A stretch of DNA of 64,000 nucleotides from Cyclina sinensis (Eukaryota > Mollusca > Bivalvia > Venerida > Veneridae): positions 32,147,449-32,211,448 of the forward strand of contig JAAONU010000001.1 of the NCBI GenBank assembly GCA_012932295.1, in the 5' to 3' direction. Position numbers and translations under genes: made by a program. Shown here piece after piece: positions 23,589 through 35,632 of the stretch. Positions within the stretch are counted from its first letter, which is position 1; every line of letters begins with the position of its first letter. The notes under the pieces are model-generated. The model made no database searches. It had not been told where the DNA came from and saw only the letters and a program-made list of their open reading frames with translations.

Positions 23589-25315
23589 TTTTTCAGCTCA
23601 CCGGAGCACAAAGAGCTTTTGGGATCATTGATTGTCAGGCGTCCATTGGTGTGCTTGGTCAACAGTTTGACTTGAACGACTTTTCCTCCTATACTGCTAA
23701 GCCAACTTTGACAAAACATGTCCAGAATATTCCTTGCATGAAGTTGTTCAAAAAATTGAATTTCATCAAGAACTCTGGTTGCCATGGCAGCAGAAAGGGA
23801 AAACTTTAAAAAACTTCTTTTCTAAAACTACAAGGCCCTGAGCCTTAAGATTTGGTATGTAGCATTGTCTAGTGGACCTCTACCAAGTTTGTTCAAATTA
23901 TAACCCTAGGCTCAAATTTGGCCCTGCCCCGAGGGTGAATTGATTTTATATAGGCTTATATAGTGAAACTTTAAAAATCTTCTTGTCTGAAACCACAAGG
24001 CACTCAGAGCCTTAAGATTTGGTATGTAGCATTGTTTAGTGGACCTCTATCAAGATTGTTCAATTTATACTCCTGAGTTCAATTTTGGCTCTGCCCCTGG
24101 GGTCAGTTGATTTTACATAGGTTTATATAGGGAAAACTTCAAAAATCTTCTTGCCTGAAACCACAAGGCCCTGAGCCTTAAGATTTGGTATGTAGCATTG
24201 TCTAGTGGACCTCTACCAAGTTTGTTCAAATTATGCCCCTGGGGTCAAATCTTGCTCTACCCAGGGGATCAATTGATTTTACATAGGCTTATATATTGTA
24301 AAACTTTAAAAAGTTTTAAAAAACTTCTTGCCTGAAACCACAAAGCCTAGAACCTTAGATATTTTTAATGGAACATCAGCTACAGGTTTTCTACCAAGTT
24401 TGTTCAAATAATGCTCTGTGAGTGAAATTTGGCTCTACCCTGGGGGTCACTTGAATTCATTTAGATTTATAGGGAGAATCTTAAAAAAAGCTTCTGGTGT
24501 TTGCTCAACAGCAGACTCAAAGTCTAAGTATTCAGGTAAGCAATCTAGGGCCATCGTGGCCCTCTTGTTTAAAAAAAATCTCCTCCTAAACCATTTGGTG
24601 AAAGATGATAAAACTTTGCAGGAATGTTCCTTGCATTAAGCTTTACCAAAGTTGTTCAAAGAATTCAATTCAATGAAGAATTCTGGTTGCTATGGCAACA
24701 AGAATGAAAATCTTCTTGTCTAAACTGCTGAGCCCAGAGGTCTGAAATTTGGTGTGTAGCATTGTCTAGTGGACCTCTATCAAGTTTGATCAGATAATGT
24801 TCCTGGGGTCACAATTGGCCCTGCCCAAAGGGTCACAAGTTTTACATAGCAATATAGAAGAAAATTTTTAAAAGTCTTATTGTCTGAAACCACAAAGCCT
24901 AGAATTATAAAATTTGGCATAAAGCATTGTCTAGTGGATCTTTTTTCCAAGCTTGTTCAAATTACTAGATTGGGGTAAAGGTCACTGAAGCTAAAAATAG
25001 ATTATCTACTTTACATCATAGAGCCTTCATTTACAGACCAATATCTTTGATATTTGGTATGTAAGTTCCTTGCATGGACCTCTGACCATTGGTGGGTCTG
25101 AGGTCACTGGGTCAAGGTCACCATAGCTGATAATAGATACTTCTACTTTCTGTCAGAGAGCCTTTATTTATTGACTGGTATTTTAGATATTTGGTTTGTA
25201 GACACCTGAAAATTTCCAATTAGAAAATGAAGTACTCCTTCTTATGTTTGCTTAACACCAAACTCAAATCCAAAGTACTCAGGTGAGCGATCCAGGGCCA
25301 TCATGGGCCTCTTGT
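23589..25315 (-). mobile_element. Tandem-unit element, nested or double copy
   Basis: The plus-strand left end is TTTTTCAGCTCACCGGAGCAC and the right end is AGGTGAGCGATCCAGGGCCATCATGGGCCTCTTG. A second internal end (TTCAGGTAAGCAATCTAGGGCC…CTCTTG) at about 24532-24571 suggests two adjacent or nested copies. Units of about 170 bp repeat the phrases CTTGTCTGAAACCACAAGG, GGTATGTAGCATTGTCTAGT and GGACCTCTACCAAGTTTG. Confidence 0.8.
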
Positions 25316-27168
25316 CAAAATTTCTACTAAGTATTTTTAAAATCCTTTGAGGTGTTCAAAAGATATGGAGTGGACAAAAAATGGGGGATGGGTGGACAAA
25401 ACCTTTTACTCCATTTCTTCTTTGCACTGTATCTATTTGTTATACATGAAATTCATGCACTAACCTCTAAGACTGGGTTATGACCTTCAACATGAAGTAA
25501 GAATCTGAATAAAGGATGTTATGAGTTCATTTGCTTGGCAATAATATTACATTTTGCAGACATCATTGTCTGCTACTATGCCCATCGATAAAAAGTTGAT
25601 AAACTCCACTCGAACAAACCTTTTGCTCAACTCATTTCTCTGCCCATTTTTGAGTTGGTTTCCTGTCAATCAGTGGTTACCTATCAATCAGTTACAAAAT
25701 CAATTGTTCTTTATATTAAATACCTGAGACTGCTCAAACAAAGAGATAGGTGCACCAAGAGAATAGTGTTTCAGCAATGATTTATGTTATTATCAATATT
25801 ATCATTATCAATAAAGTATTTGCTGTGTGTCTTAAATAAATGTCTGTACCCTCTTGGGATACTTACTTAAGTTGGCAAAGTCATGTGGTTAGACAAAAAA
25901 GCATGCTTTAAAATACAATGATAATATCACCTCAGCGACTTTTCAAATGTTTACGCAGCCTGTGATTGACTTAGGTCACATACAACTAACTTTTAGGGGA
26001 GCTTTTAGTTACTTAAATTTTCATCTTGATTGATTAAGGATCATTTACATTTGTATTTTTTTTTTTTTGTAGTTATTTCTTATATTTAGCTGTTGAGATT
26101 GACTCACTTAACTTAATAAGTAACTTAACTGAATTCTGTATAAACACTTCTTATCACTAATGTTTGGTATAAAGATTACCAATGGAATTCATGCAATATT
26201 GTGGCATTAAGATCACTGGTGCACTTTTTGTGATGAGAGTCCAAGTGAAAATATTGGTAGTATCCATTTTGATTAGACACTTTAAACATGGTAACCATGT
26301 TAATATTCTTGAATTATTTGAAATATTTGGCTGTTAGTTTTGAAAACAAGTGTACTGTAGACCTTTTTGCAGATATGCTTCTTTAATAGTAACCATCAAA
26401 TCCTAGCTTGATCTGAGGCCTACTTGTGAATTTTAGTGCAGTGTTAATGTAAGCAGGGACTTAATTTGACAGCACTTTCACCAGTATAAAAATAGGTGGT
26501 CTTTTCATTTTTATGCTTATTGTTTTTCATGATTCATTATATATTTCAGTGCATAGGTGTTAGTTGATATTAACTCCTTGTAATTAAGTTATCTCAGACC
26601 TGTATAATATTTCAAGAACTACTATAAAATCTACCAGCGATGGAGATCCAGTTTCTCTAACATACCTGTAACTAGTTATAAATGTTTATAATCTTATTTT
26701 TATTTCATGTCATTGTTTACTGTGTAAAACAATACCAGTCTGTTAGAACTAAATCATGTGGAACGCTGAACAAAATCATTGTTTCTGTTATGGAAAAAGT
26801 GACAAAAAATTGATAAGTGTACCTTTTGTTTACCGTAAACACCCAAATATAATACGCACTTTTTTTTAAACAGTAAAATTTTGTAATTGTATGTTTCACA
26901 TGCACAGAAGAAATTTAACTGATTAAATCTAAACTGATATTTAAATCTGTTATTTACTTTAGGATCAAATTTCATATTTGCAATTAGTGACATAAGAAAG
27001 TGTCTTTGAAAGTCATTAAGCGTTAATTGTTTATTGTATTAATTGGCAAATTAAAAAGTGACATATATGTACTGCAGTTTCAGTTCTTAGTGCCTTAATT
27101 AATTATGTGCTGGAAGCTCAAGTCTGATTGCATTGGAATTTATTATCTGCTTACTGGTAGATTTTAGT
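25316..27168. other. Upstream of the receptor gene, no gene recognised
   Basis: AT-rich DNA that should include the receptor promoter or 5' UTR. No clear TATA box or non-coding exon stood out. The minus-strand frames at 26717-26993 are unsupported. Confidence 0.4.
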
Positions 27169-30100
27169 ATGGATCTTTTAGTTACCTTGTTATTGTTAAC
27201 ACAAGGTGAGATTTCTATGTTACTACATTTAAAGCTTTCAGTAATAATTCATAAACCTGATAAAAAAAAAAAATCTGTTTTTTTCTCTAGTTTACAGTGT
27301 GTGCTGTAATATTACAGCTGCAGCTGTCACAGTAAATTGTTAAACACTATTTAGTAATCATATAAATACAGAAATTACAAAAAAGCCCACACTTAGTTAA
27401 AGTTAATTCTTATTTTGCATTGCTGTGAACTTTATACTTGATGCTAACTTGTCCTGCCACCACAAAAAGTATAGTTTATTATTTTATCCATAAGTAGAAA
27501 TTAAGTATTATTATTTTATAAGGGTAGTTTCAGCTTACACCTGTGCATTGCCGACTTTTTACCAGAAATCTCATGTTTTTTGTTGTTTTTACTTTTCATT
27601 ACTTTTTATGATGTTTGATCTTTACTAATTTTTTAACTGTTACAGTTTTCTCTTTGTTTTGTATTGTTGAAAGTTAAATATGTTTGACTGAAAAAAATGT
27701 CAGTAGGAACCAGACAGATATTTTGATTTCTTATTCCCCTTTCTTTATGTACATGTGCATGTCTGAATTGGTGCATAGTTCTGTTCACATATGAGGCAGA
27801 GTGGAATTAAAACCTGTAAAAATCTTTCTATGTTTACAAGTCTGTATGAGCAGGTGGAAAACAGTTTGCTTATGACTTGCAGAATCAGTATTCTGTCAGT
27901 GAAGACTGTTGCATATTGTAAGCACATTGTCTTGTGTGCTTTAGTTTGATGGGTATGGCACCAAAGTCATAGATATAATGTGTGCAAAAGGCATAAGTTA
28001 AGATGTTAATTGAGACATACAGGCAGTTGTGGCATTTCTTTATATTCATCCTTTCTATAGTATATTTTGACTTGGTTAAAACTTAAAACCAATGTGATAA
28101 ATGTTGGCATGTGTCACTGATTGGCAATGTTTGAACCATAAATCATTCTCAGGTTTCAGTCTCATATAACCAGTTTCTTGTTTTCTTCACACTTCATTTT
28201 GCTAATGACTTCTCACACATATAAGCTGGATTGTTATTTCACTAATAATTTAGTACATTGATACCAAATTATCTCAGCTCTTATACATTCAATGGTAAAG
28301 TCTTGTGATTAAAAGAGAATTCTGCCTTACGTTAAAAGAAGGATTTTTTTCCCCTGTAGGTAGGCTTATATAGGGGAAAAAATTTAGAATTTTTTTGTTT
28401 GAAACCACAAATATTTTGCATTGAGCACAAGCTGTAGGTCCTCTGCCAGGTTTGTTCAAAATATGCCTCTGGGTCAAAATTGGACTGCCCTTTGTGATCA
28501 ACTGATTTAACATAGTTTTATAAAGGGAAAATCCTTCAAAAATCTTCTTGTCTGAAACCACAAGGTCTAGACCTTAGATATTTGCATGGAGCATCAGCTA
28601 AAGGTCCTCAACCAAGTTTGTTTAAAGTATGCTGGTGAGCAATCCAGGACCATCATTGCCCTCTTGTTAGAATAAGAAATCATGACATTTTATCCTTACC
28701 AACAATAACACTTTTTCCTATCTTGTTTCAGTTTGCTGTGCAACTGTTTCTGGGTTCAAAAGTACTGTTCAAAATTTGCGCACTGGTATTTTAAGTGCCA
28801 ACAACCCCAATATTCGGCCAGAAGCAACAACTAATGTTTCTATTGAATTAACTGTTGCAAGCTTGGAATTGGTAAGTGCCTCCTTTATAAAACTGGCATT
28901 TGAAGCATTTTTTAAAGCTCATTAAGTATGTGACATCTCCTTAGTTCAATCAAAAACTATTTGACCAATTGATGTGACAATTAGCCAACATCATTTGAAA
29001 AGACAACTCAAAAAGTGACTGACAAACAGTTCATGAATTGAAGAATTTTTCCAGAAAGATATGAAATTTATGGTTTGATGGGTACCGGTAATATTATCAT
29101 GCTGGTTTGTGGTCTAAATCCCTCTGTAATTTAAAGGAAATCTTTGAAGCAAACAAAATAGTTTTAGGTGGCTCTCACATTTACAAACTGATAGCTTATA
29201 CGAAACCTTGTCTCAACTGAAGAAATTATCAAAAATGTACCATGGTTTGACACAGTAGTGAAGAGTGCATATAGAGTACCAGTACTTTTATTGGTAACAA
29301 AAATATAAATTTTCATAGGCTATGTTATTTTTAGCTTGGCTGAAAGTTATGTAGATAAGACACATTTCATTTTCAAAACGTGTTTAAGATCAACAGTCTG
29401 TGATCTAATCTTGTAACATATCATTCTGTAAAAACTGAAGGTTTAATATCAAAATATTTAGGACCCCAGTGAAGAAACATTGACAGTCCATGGCAAGCTG
29501 ACAGTGGTAAGTGTGTTTATTTGTGTTGGATTCAGTCAGTAATTACTCTTTATTTAGTTGACCATAAAGGTGACAATCTGTTGAGAGATTTTCGACATCC
29601 TCTTCCACTCACTTCACATTTTGTTTTCAGTTCAACTCTTTCAGTTTTCATAAACAGTGAACACTATTTTAATGCTCAGTAGACACCATGTCTCAGCATA
29701 AGTACAATGCTTTGACATGATAATTATGTATTGTTTAATTTGAAAACTTTTCCAAAAGATCAGAAAGGTATGAAAAGACATAGTATGACCAATGACACAG
29801 AAATTGACCTTCTGGTACTGAGCAAATGATATTTTAGGATTAAACCTGAGAATTTCAGATTTCTACATAGAACAGATACCTTATACTATCAAGTTGAAAA
29901 GGAACATGGCATACAAAACTGATATTTTTTATACCCTAATCTGTTGTCATATTCTGCCTAGTATGTTCATCATGACGGTATATTAATATGGCAGATTTTA
30001 TATACATGTATTTGAATTTTAATTATTACATATTTTGTGTAAACTTAGTGGCTTTTTACTATTCATTAAAAAGTCAGCCATCAATTTTCTGCAGAGTTGG

Positions 30101-33055
30101 TCTGATGAATTGCTCTGGGAACTCGGTGTGTATGAGGTAGAGATTCTTCATGTAAAGGAAGGAGAAGTTTGGAGACCTGAACTTGTCGTCGAAAATGCGT
30201 AAGTTTGATTTTTTGCACAGCGTTAGAATAGTAACAAGTAATTTTACCATTTAAAGGTCAGAGAATGAAAAAAAAACTGAAAAAATACAGACCTCAGTTT
30301 TACAACCTGTTAGTCAGTCTTAAGTTTAGTATACAGAAACAGTTTCTTTTTAACCTTAGTCATGCTTCTGTTTCAGTATTATTTTTTAGCTCCCCTGAGC
30401 ACAAAGTGCTCTAAAGTGAGCTATTGGGATCATTGATTGTTCGGTGTCCGGCGGCATGTGGCGTGCGTCGTCAACAATTTGACTTGAACGACTTCTCCTC
30501 CTAAACCACAAAGCCAACATTGACAGAAGATATTCCTTGCATGAAGCTCTACCAAAGTTGTTCAAAGAATCGAACCCTTATTTACCCCACCTCCTTCGTG
30601 ATAAGAGAATGATACCAGTATATATCTAGGGGTCTTCAAAAACGAAAACGCTATTAATATGTTTATTCATATACTTTTCATGAATAGAAAAGCAAAATAT
30701 CAAAGATGTTGACCATGAAGTTTAGGAGAAATGAATAGCTGAAGTCACTGATACCTAATTTTCATTTATTTACCATGATCATCGGCTTAAATGAACTATT
30801 TTGTCAAAATGAAAGAAATTCAATTTAAAAAAAGTTAAAGTTGATATTTTAAACCAAAATAAAAGCAGAAACCCTAAAAGTAAAAAAGCGGTATGGCCCA
30901 AGTGGGGTTTATATCAATTCCCTTCAGTGAAAAGGACTATGGATTGAATTGAGTACTCTCCATAGTGGAGGAAGGGCATTATGAATTTATACCTGAAGTA
31001 AAGAACTTGGTTATTTTATAAATATAGAAGAGTATGGATTAATTATGTTACACCTTAAAGAATCATTCTGCTATGTTTAATGCAGGGTAGAGGATACAGC
31101 AGTGATTATTGATGAGAATATGATGTACAGAATACACTATACTGGAATAGTCACATGGGAACCAGCATTGAACATTAAGGTCCACTGCCCACATGACCTC
31201 ACTTATTTCCCATTTGACAGACAGACATGTAGTATTACCTTATCAAGCTGGTCATATGACCACAGTGAAACACCACTACAACCTCTCAGTGACAAGGTTA
31301 ATTTTAACATGTACAAGTAAGTTGATTTAATACTATATGTATGTGAAATTTAGCTATAACTGTTCCCTTAATTTCATCTGCTTTATAGTAATATGAAATC
31401 ATCTCAGTAAAGGGAATTTAATTCATGTGTAGAACTTTTCTTTCTTGAAGGCAGTTGCAATCTTTAAATGGTTATGTATATCTTATCAGTTTTATTCTAA
31501 ACTATAGTTAGTAAACAACTAAATAGTTTGTGGTCAAAGAAGAAAGCCTAGAACATTTACCAGAGTAAAGGAAAATTAAAAGGAGAGTAATAACTAATAG
31601 TTTTGAATTGCTCTTTTGTTTCCATCAAGAACTTATTGTGAAAAATTAAGATTTTTAAAAACATGTTTTGTCTTTTGTTTTTTAAGAGCAAGCTCAGACT
31701 TTCAAGTAGAAGAGAGCCGAGTTGAAACATCAGAAGTGATGGAGTCACAAGGCACATTGACCAGAACATACTCAAAGCTCACATTCTATATAACTGTACA
31801 ACGGCACTCACAGTTTTATGGACTGACTATAATTCTACCCTTGGTGTTGCTGTCTGCTTTGACATCTGTTACCTTTGTTTTGCCAACTGAGACTGGAGAA
31901 AAAGCAAATTACAGTGTTACTATATTATTGATGATAATTGTCTTCTATACAGTCGCAATTGGATACATCCCTGTGTTCACTGGGTTTTCATTACTTGGTA
32001 AGATATACAACATTTTTCAGAATATTTATGGTGTAAGAATGCTTCATCCTGGTACAAGCCATCTGTAAAAGCCCAGTCAACAAATGATGAAATATAGTCA
32101 ATGGCATCTTTGTAAGAAGATTTCAGTCAAATTATTGACATCTTGCTGCATCTACCTATATTTTGCTCTTTTATAAAAAAAGACCATTGTGCAGTAAAAC
32201 ATTGAGCTGTTTAAATATTTTTAGGATAACAGATCATATAAGAAAGTACCATTTAAAATGTTTAATTTATATACTAGAAGTTTCATTGTCTAAAACTGGT
32301 TTTAAAAATATTATCCAGAGCATTCAAAAACAAAGCTGAACTGTGTGTATGGTGTTTTATTATACTGTAAAGCAGTTTTTCAACTGTGCCTATACTTACT
32401 ATGTTAGTGGTAATGAAATATTGCACTAAATTCATCCCTTTCTATTTCAGTGGTGTATGCAGGAGTTGTTCTCATCCTTGCCACCCTAGCCTTTCTGTGT
32501 AATCTGTTTGTGTTGTATGTGTACCATCTAGATAAACACAGAGAAATGAGAGCTATAGTGAGATCTGTGCTACATATTCTCACATTAATAACCTGCAGGA
32601 GCAGAGCAAGTGATGATTCCAAATCTGTTGTGATGTCGGAAGAGACAACCAGCAGCAGGTTGTCTGAGCATGACATTCAGGCTTGTTCCAGCTTACCTAA
32701 TGGTGGCCTTGGTGACAGGAAGCCAGGCAGACTGTCCCCTATCAACCGTAGGGTGGTACCATCAGATACTTTAACTGAAAATGAGACTGTATCTAATGAA
32801 AGACTTACACATCAAGGACCTGTGCCTCCTCTGACACAAGCGACACATCCAGACACACACAACCATGCAAATCTAATGAGAGTTGAACATTTACAGACTT
32901 TCAAGAGAAATCCAGTGAAAGAACATTCAAATATCAGATCTCCATGGCAAGAGTTGTCTGTGTGTTTAGACAGACTTTTCTTTGTTACTTTTGTTGTTAT
33001 TTCATTCATTGTTCATTTGGCATTCCTTAGTGTGCTTGGTACAGGTTCTGTCTGA
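27169..33055 (+). CDS. Cys-loop ligand-gated ion channel subunit, nicotinic-receptor-like, 490 aa
   Basis: Seven coding exons join in phase: 27169-27205, 28732-28871, 29462-29506, 30095-30198, 31086-31316, 31687-31997 and 32451-33055. Residues 1-19 are a signal peptide (MDLLVTLLLLTQVCCATVSG region). The extracellular domain follows, with the Cys-loop C143…C157 (exactly 13 residues between, containing YFPFDRQTC) and SSWSYD. M1 is about 229-252, M2 about 259-278 (GEKANYSVTILLMIIVF), M3 about 291-316, then a roughly 145-residue cytoplasmic loop and M4 about 466-486. This would be a plasma-membrane pentameric channel subunit. It lacks the loop C vicinal Cys pair, and the loop A Tyr and loop D Trp positions appear as Glu and Lys, so it is a non-alpha or non-ACh-binding subunit. 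GEK at the M2 start suggests cation selectivity. Length is normal for the family. The precise subunit class cannot be named. Confidence 0.92.
28325..28669 (-). mobile_element. Truncated tandem-unit element in receptor intron 1
   Basis: Two diverged units with AAACCACAAGG and CAAGTTTGTT phrases end in GGTGAGCAATCCAGGACCATCATTGCCCTCTTG. It lies only about 60 bp before the second receptor exon. Confidence 0.7.
30383..30575 (-). mobile_element. End fragment of a tandem-unit element in receptor intron 4
   Basis: TTTTTTAGCTCCCCTGAGCACAAAGTGCTC, then CATTGATTGTTCGG and TTGACTTGAACGACTTCTCC, match the start of the element at 23589. Only the terminal part is present. Confidence 0.65.
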
Positions 33056-33206
33056 GCAAATCAAAATGAACATTTTTTTCTTAAACTTGATATTTAGTCT
33101 GGCCCTCACATGGAAATTGGCTTCATGTCAGTTAAAGGGATATACAGGCAAAAGTTTTATGCTTTCTTTCTCGTTTCTTCAATGAATATGCTATAAATGT
33201 GATCGA

Positions 33207-33212
33207 AATAAA
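33207..33212 (+). terminator. Candidate poly(A) signal of the receptor gene
   Basis: AATAAA about 150 nt after the TGA at 33053-33055. It is the first hexamer downstream. Confidence 0.5.
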
Positions 33213-34189
33213 TACAATGATCAGCCCCAGTAACAAAGATTTCCTCTTTTTTTTGAAAAAACTGGGTGGTTTCCTAACTTAACCCACATTGGTTTAGATA
33301 GAAAATTTAGATTTTGAGCAAAATTTCACAGTGAATGATTGGACGGTTGAAGTACCTGTCATGTGATCTACAGCATAAAGCAACCCAAGAGAAACGAGGA
33401 TTGGTTGTTTTTGTCACATGACCTATTCAAAAATAACTCAGTGATTCGGTTCACGTTTTACTTTCCGTTAAATAACATTCAAATATTTACGTTCAAGCCC
33501 GCATTTCACTTTAATTATATGGACAGACATACTTGAAATTTTAAGTTCTTCATATTGAATGTGATTTGAGCAAATAATATTAGTCTTAATTTTTTTGGGC
33601 ATTCATTTGCCTGTGTATACCTTTAATCATTGGGTTAGAACATAATTTTGTGATATTATGAATCTGTTCACAAGCATTTGAGTACCACTGTTCATAGTAA
33701 AACACTGTATTTTTGGCAGTTTTTTACTTTATATATGCAAAAGAGGAATGTGTAAGATAGACATTGTGTTTGTTTACCATAATTTTCTGAATTACTTTGT
33801 ATATTACAATCCTTTCATTGATCGAGTGTTTTAATTTATTGTTTCTCTAGTCTAGAAAAACAAGTACAGTGAGTTTGAAACTTTTGATGGTTTTATAAAT
33901 CTAGTAGTATACAATAACCTTTTTGAAAACTTAAAAAAAAGATTGAATTCAGACATGAAGAAAGTCAAGCACATCCATGAGTCTACAATGATTTAATAGC
34001 TACATAATAGCCACTAGAAACACAGAATGTGAACAGCAGAATAGTTGGATTATAGTCGAGCACTGAACCTGTGCTGTTTTGCAGTCCATCTTTTTTTCTT
34101 CTGGGAAATATTACCAAAACTTAGCTTGCAAAAGTAATATAACCGATTACTGCATCTTCTTGGGTGTCTTCAAGGAGGGTCGTAATGGA
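33213..34189. other. Intergenic, no gene recognised
   Basis: AT-rich sequence between the receptor 3' end and a mobile element; nothing of note. Confidence 0.4.
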
Positions 34190-35632
34190 TTTTTAGCTCA
34201 CCTGAGCACGTAGTGCTCATGTACGCTTTTAGGATCGGTGGTTGTCCGTCCGTCGTCCGTCCATCTGTTGTCCACAATTCATTCAAATGACATCTCTGAA
34301 ACCACTGGGCCAAATTTGATGAAACTTGCTTGGGATTTTCCTTGCATGAAGCTCTACCAAGTTTGTTCAAATGGTTCTGGTGTATTGCATTTCTGGGTCA
34401 CATGAGCTAAATATAGATTTTAAAAGTTGGATCTTTAAAAATCATCTTCTCCGAAACCACAAGGCCTGGAGCTTTGATATTTGGTATGAAGCATCATCTA
34501 GTGGACCTCTACCAAGTTTGTTCAAATTATACCTCTGAGGTCAAATTTGGCCCCACTTTCGTGTCATTGGTTTCACATAGGCTTATATAGGAAAAACTTC
34601 AAAAATCTTCTTCTCTGAAACCACAAGGCCCTGAGCCTTAAGATTTGGTATGTAGCATTGTCTAGTAGACCTCTACCAAGTTTGTTCAAATTATGCCCCT
34701 GGGTTCAAATTTGGCCCCACCCCAGTGGTCAATTGATTTTACATAAGGAAAACTTCGGAAAACTTCTTGTCTGAAACGGCAAGGGCCTGAGCCTTAAGAT
34801 TTGGTATGTAGCATTGTCTAATAGACCTCTACCAAGTTTGTTTAAATTATACCCTTGGGGTCAAATTTGGCCCCACCTGTGGGTCATGGTTTTACATAGG
34901 CTTATATAGTGAAAACTTTGAAAATCTTCTTGTCTGAAACCATAAGGCTCTGAGCCTTAAGATCTGGTTTGTAGCACTGTCTAGTGGACCTCTTCTGGTT
35001 TCTTCAAATTATATCCCTTGGGTGAAATTTGGCCCTGTCCCGGGGGTCAATTGATTTTACGTAGGCTTATATAAGGAAAACTTTGAAAATCTTCTTGGCT
35101 GAAACCACAAAGCCCTGAGCCTTAAGATTTGGTATGTAGCATTGTCTAGTTGACCTCTACCAAATTTGTTCAAATTATGCCACTGAGGTCAAATTTTGCC
35201 CCACCCCGGGGGGTCAGTTGATGTTACATAGGCTTTTGAACTTTTCACAAACACAATTAAACATGTCGTCTATGGTTGCTGCCATCTTGTCTGTAATACC
35301 AAATGTCGTATAGAATGAGCGTTTTGATTGGTTTTAATTGCTTCATGAAATCGTGAGGGAACCAATGAAATAGCTGTCTTTGATAACCTCTTGTCTGAAA
35401 CCACAAAACCTTGAACTTAGATATTTTTAATGGAGCATCAGCTAGAGGTCATCTACGAAGTTTGTTCGAATTATGCCCCTTGAGTGAAATTTGGCCCTGC
35501 CCTGGGGGTCACTTGTATTTATATAGATTTATATAGGGAGATTCTTAAAAAAGCTTTTGATGTTAGCTCAATAGCAGACCCAAAGGCAAAGTATTCAGGT
35601 GAGCGATCTAGGGCCATCACGGCCCTGTTGTT
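34190..35632 (-). mobile_element. Tandem-unit element with both ends, interrupted
   Basis: The plus-strand left end is TTTTTAGCTCACCTGAGCAC…GTGCTCATG, followed by GTCCGTCCGTCGTCCGTCC; the right end is AGGTGAGCGATCTAGGGCCATCACGGCCCTGTTG. About six units of roughly 165-170 bp lie between. A unique stretch of about 160 bp at 35230-35390 (CATGTCGTCTATGGTTGCTG onward) interrupts the array. Confidence 0.8.
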
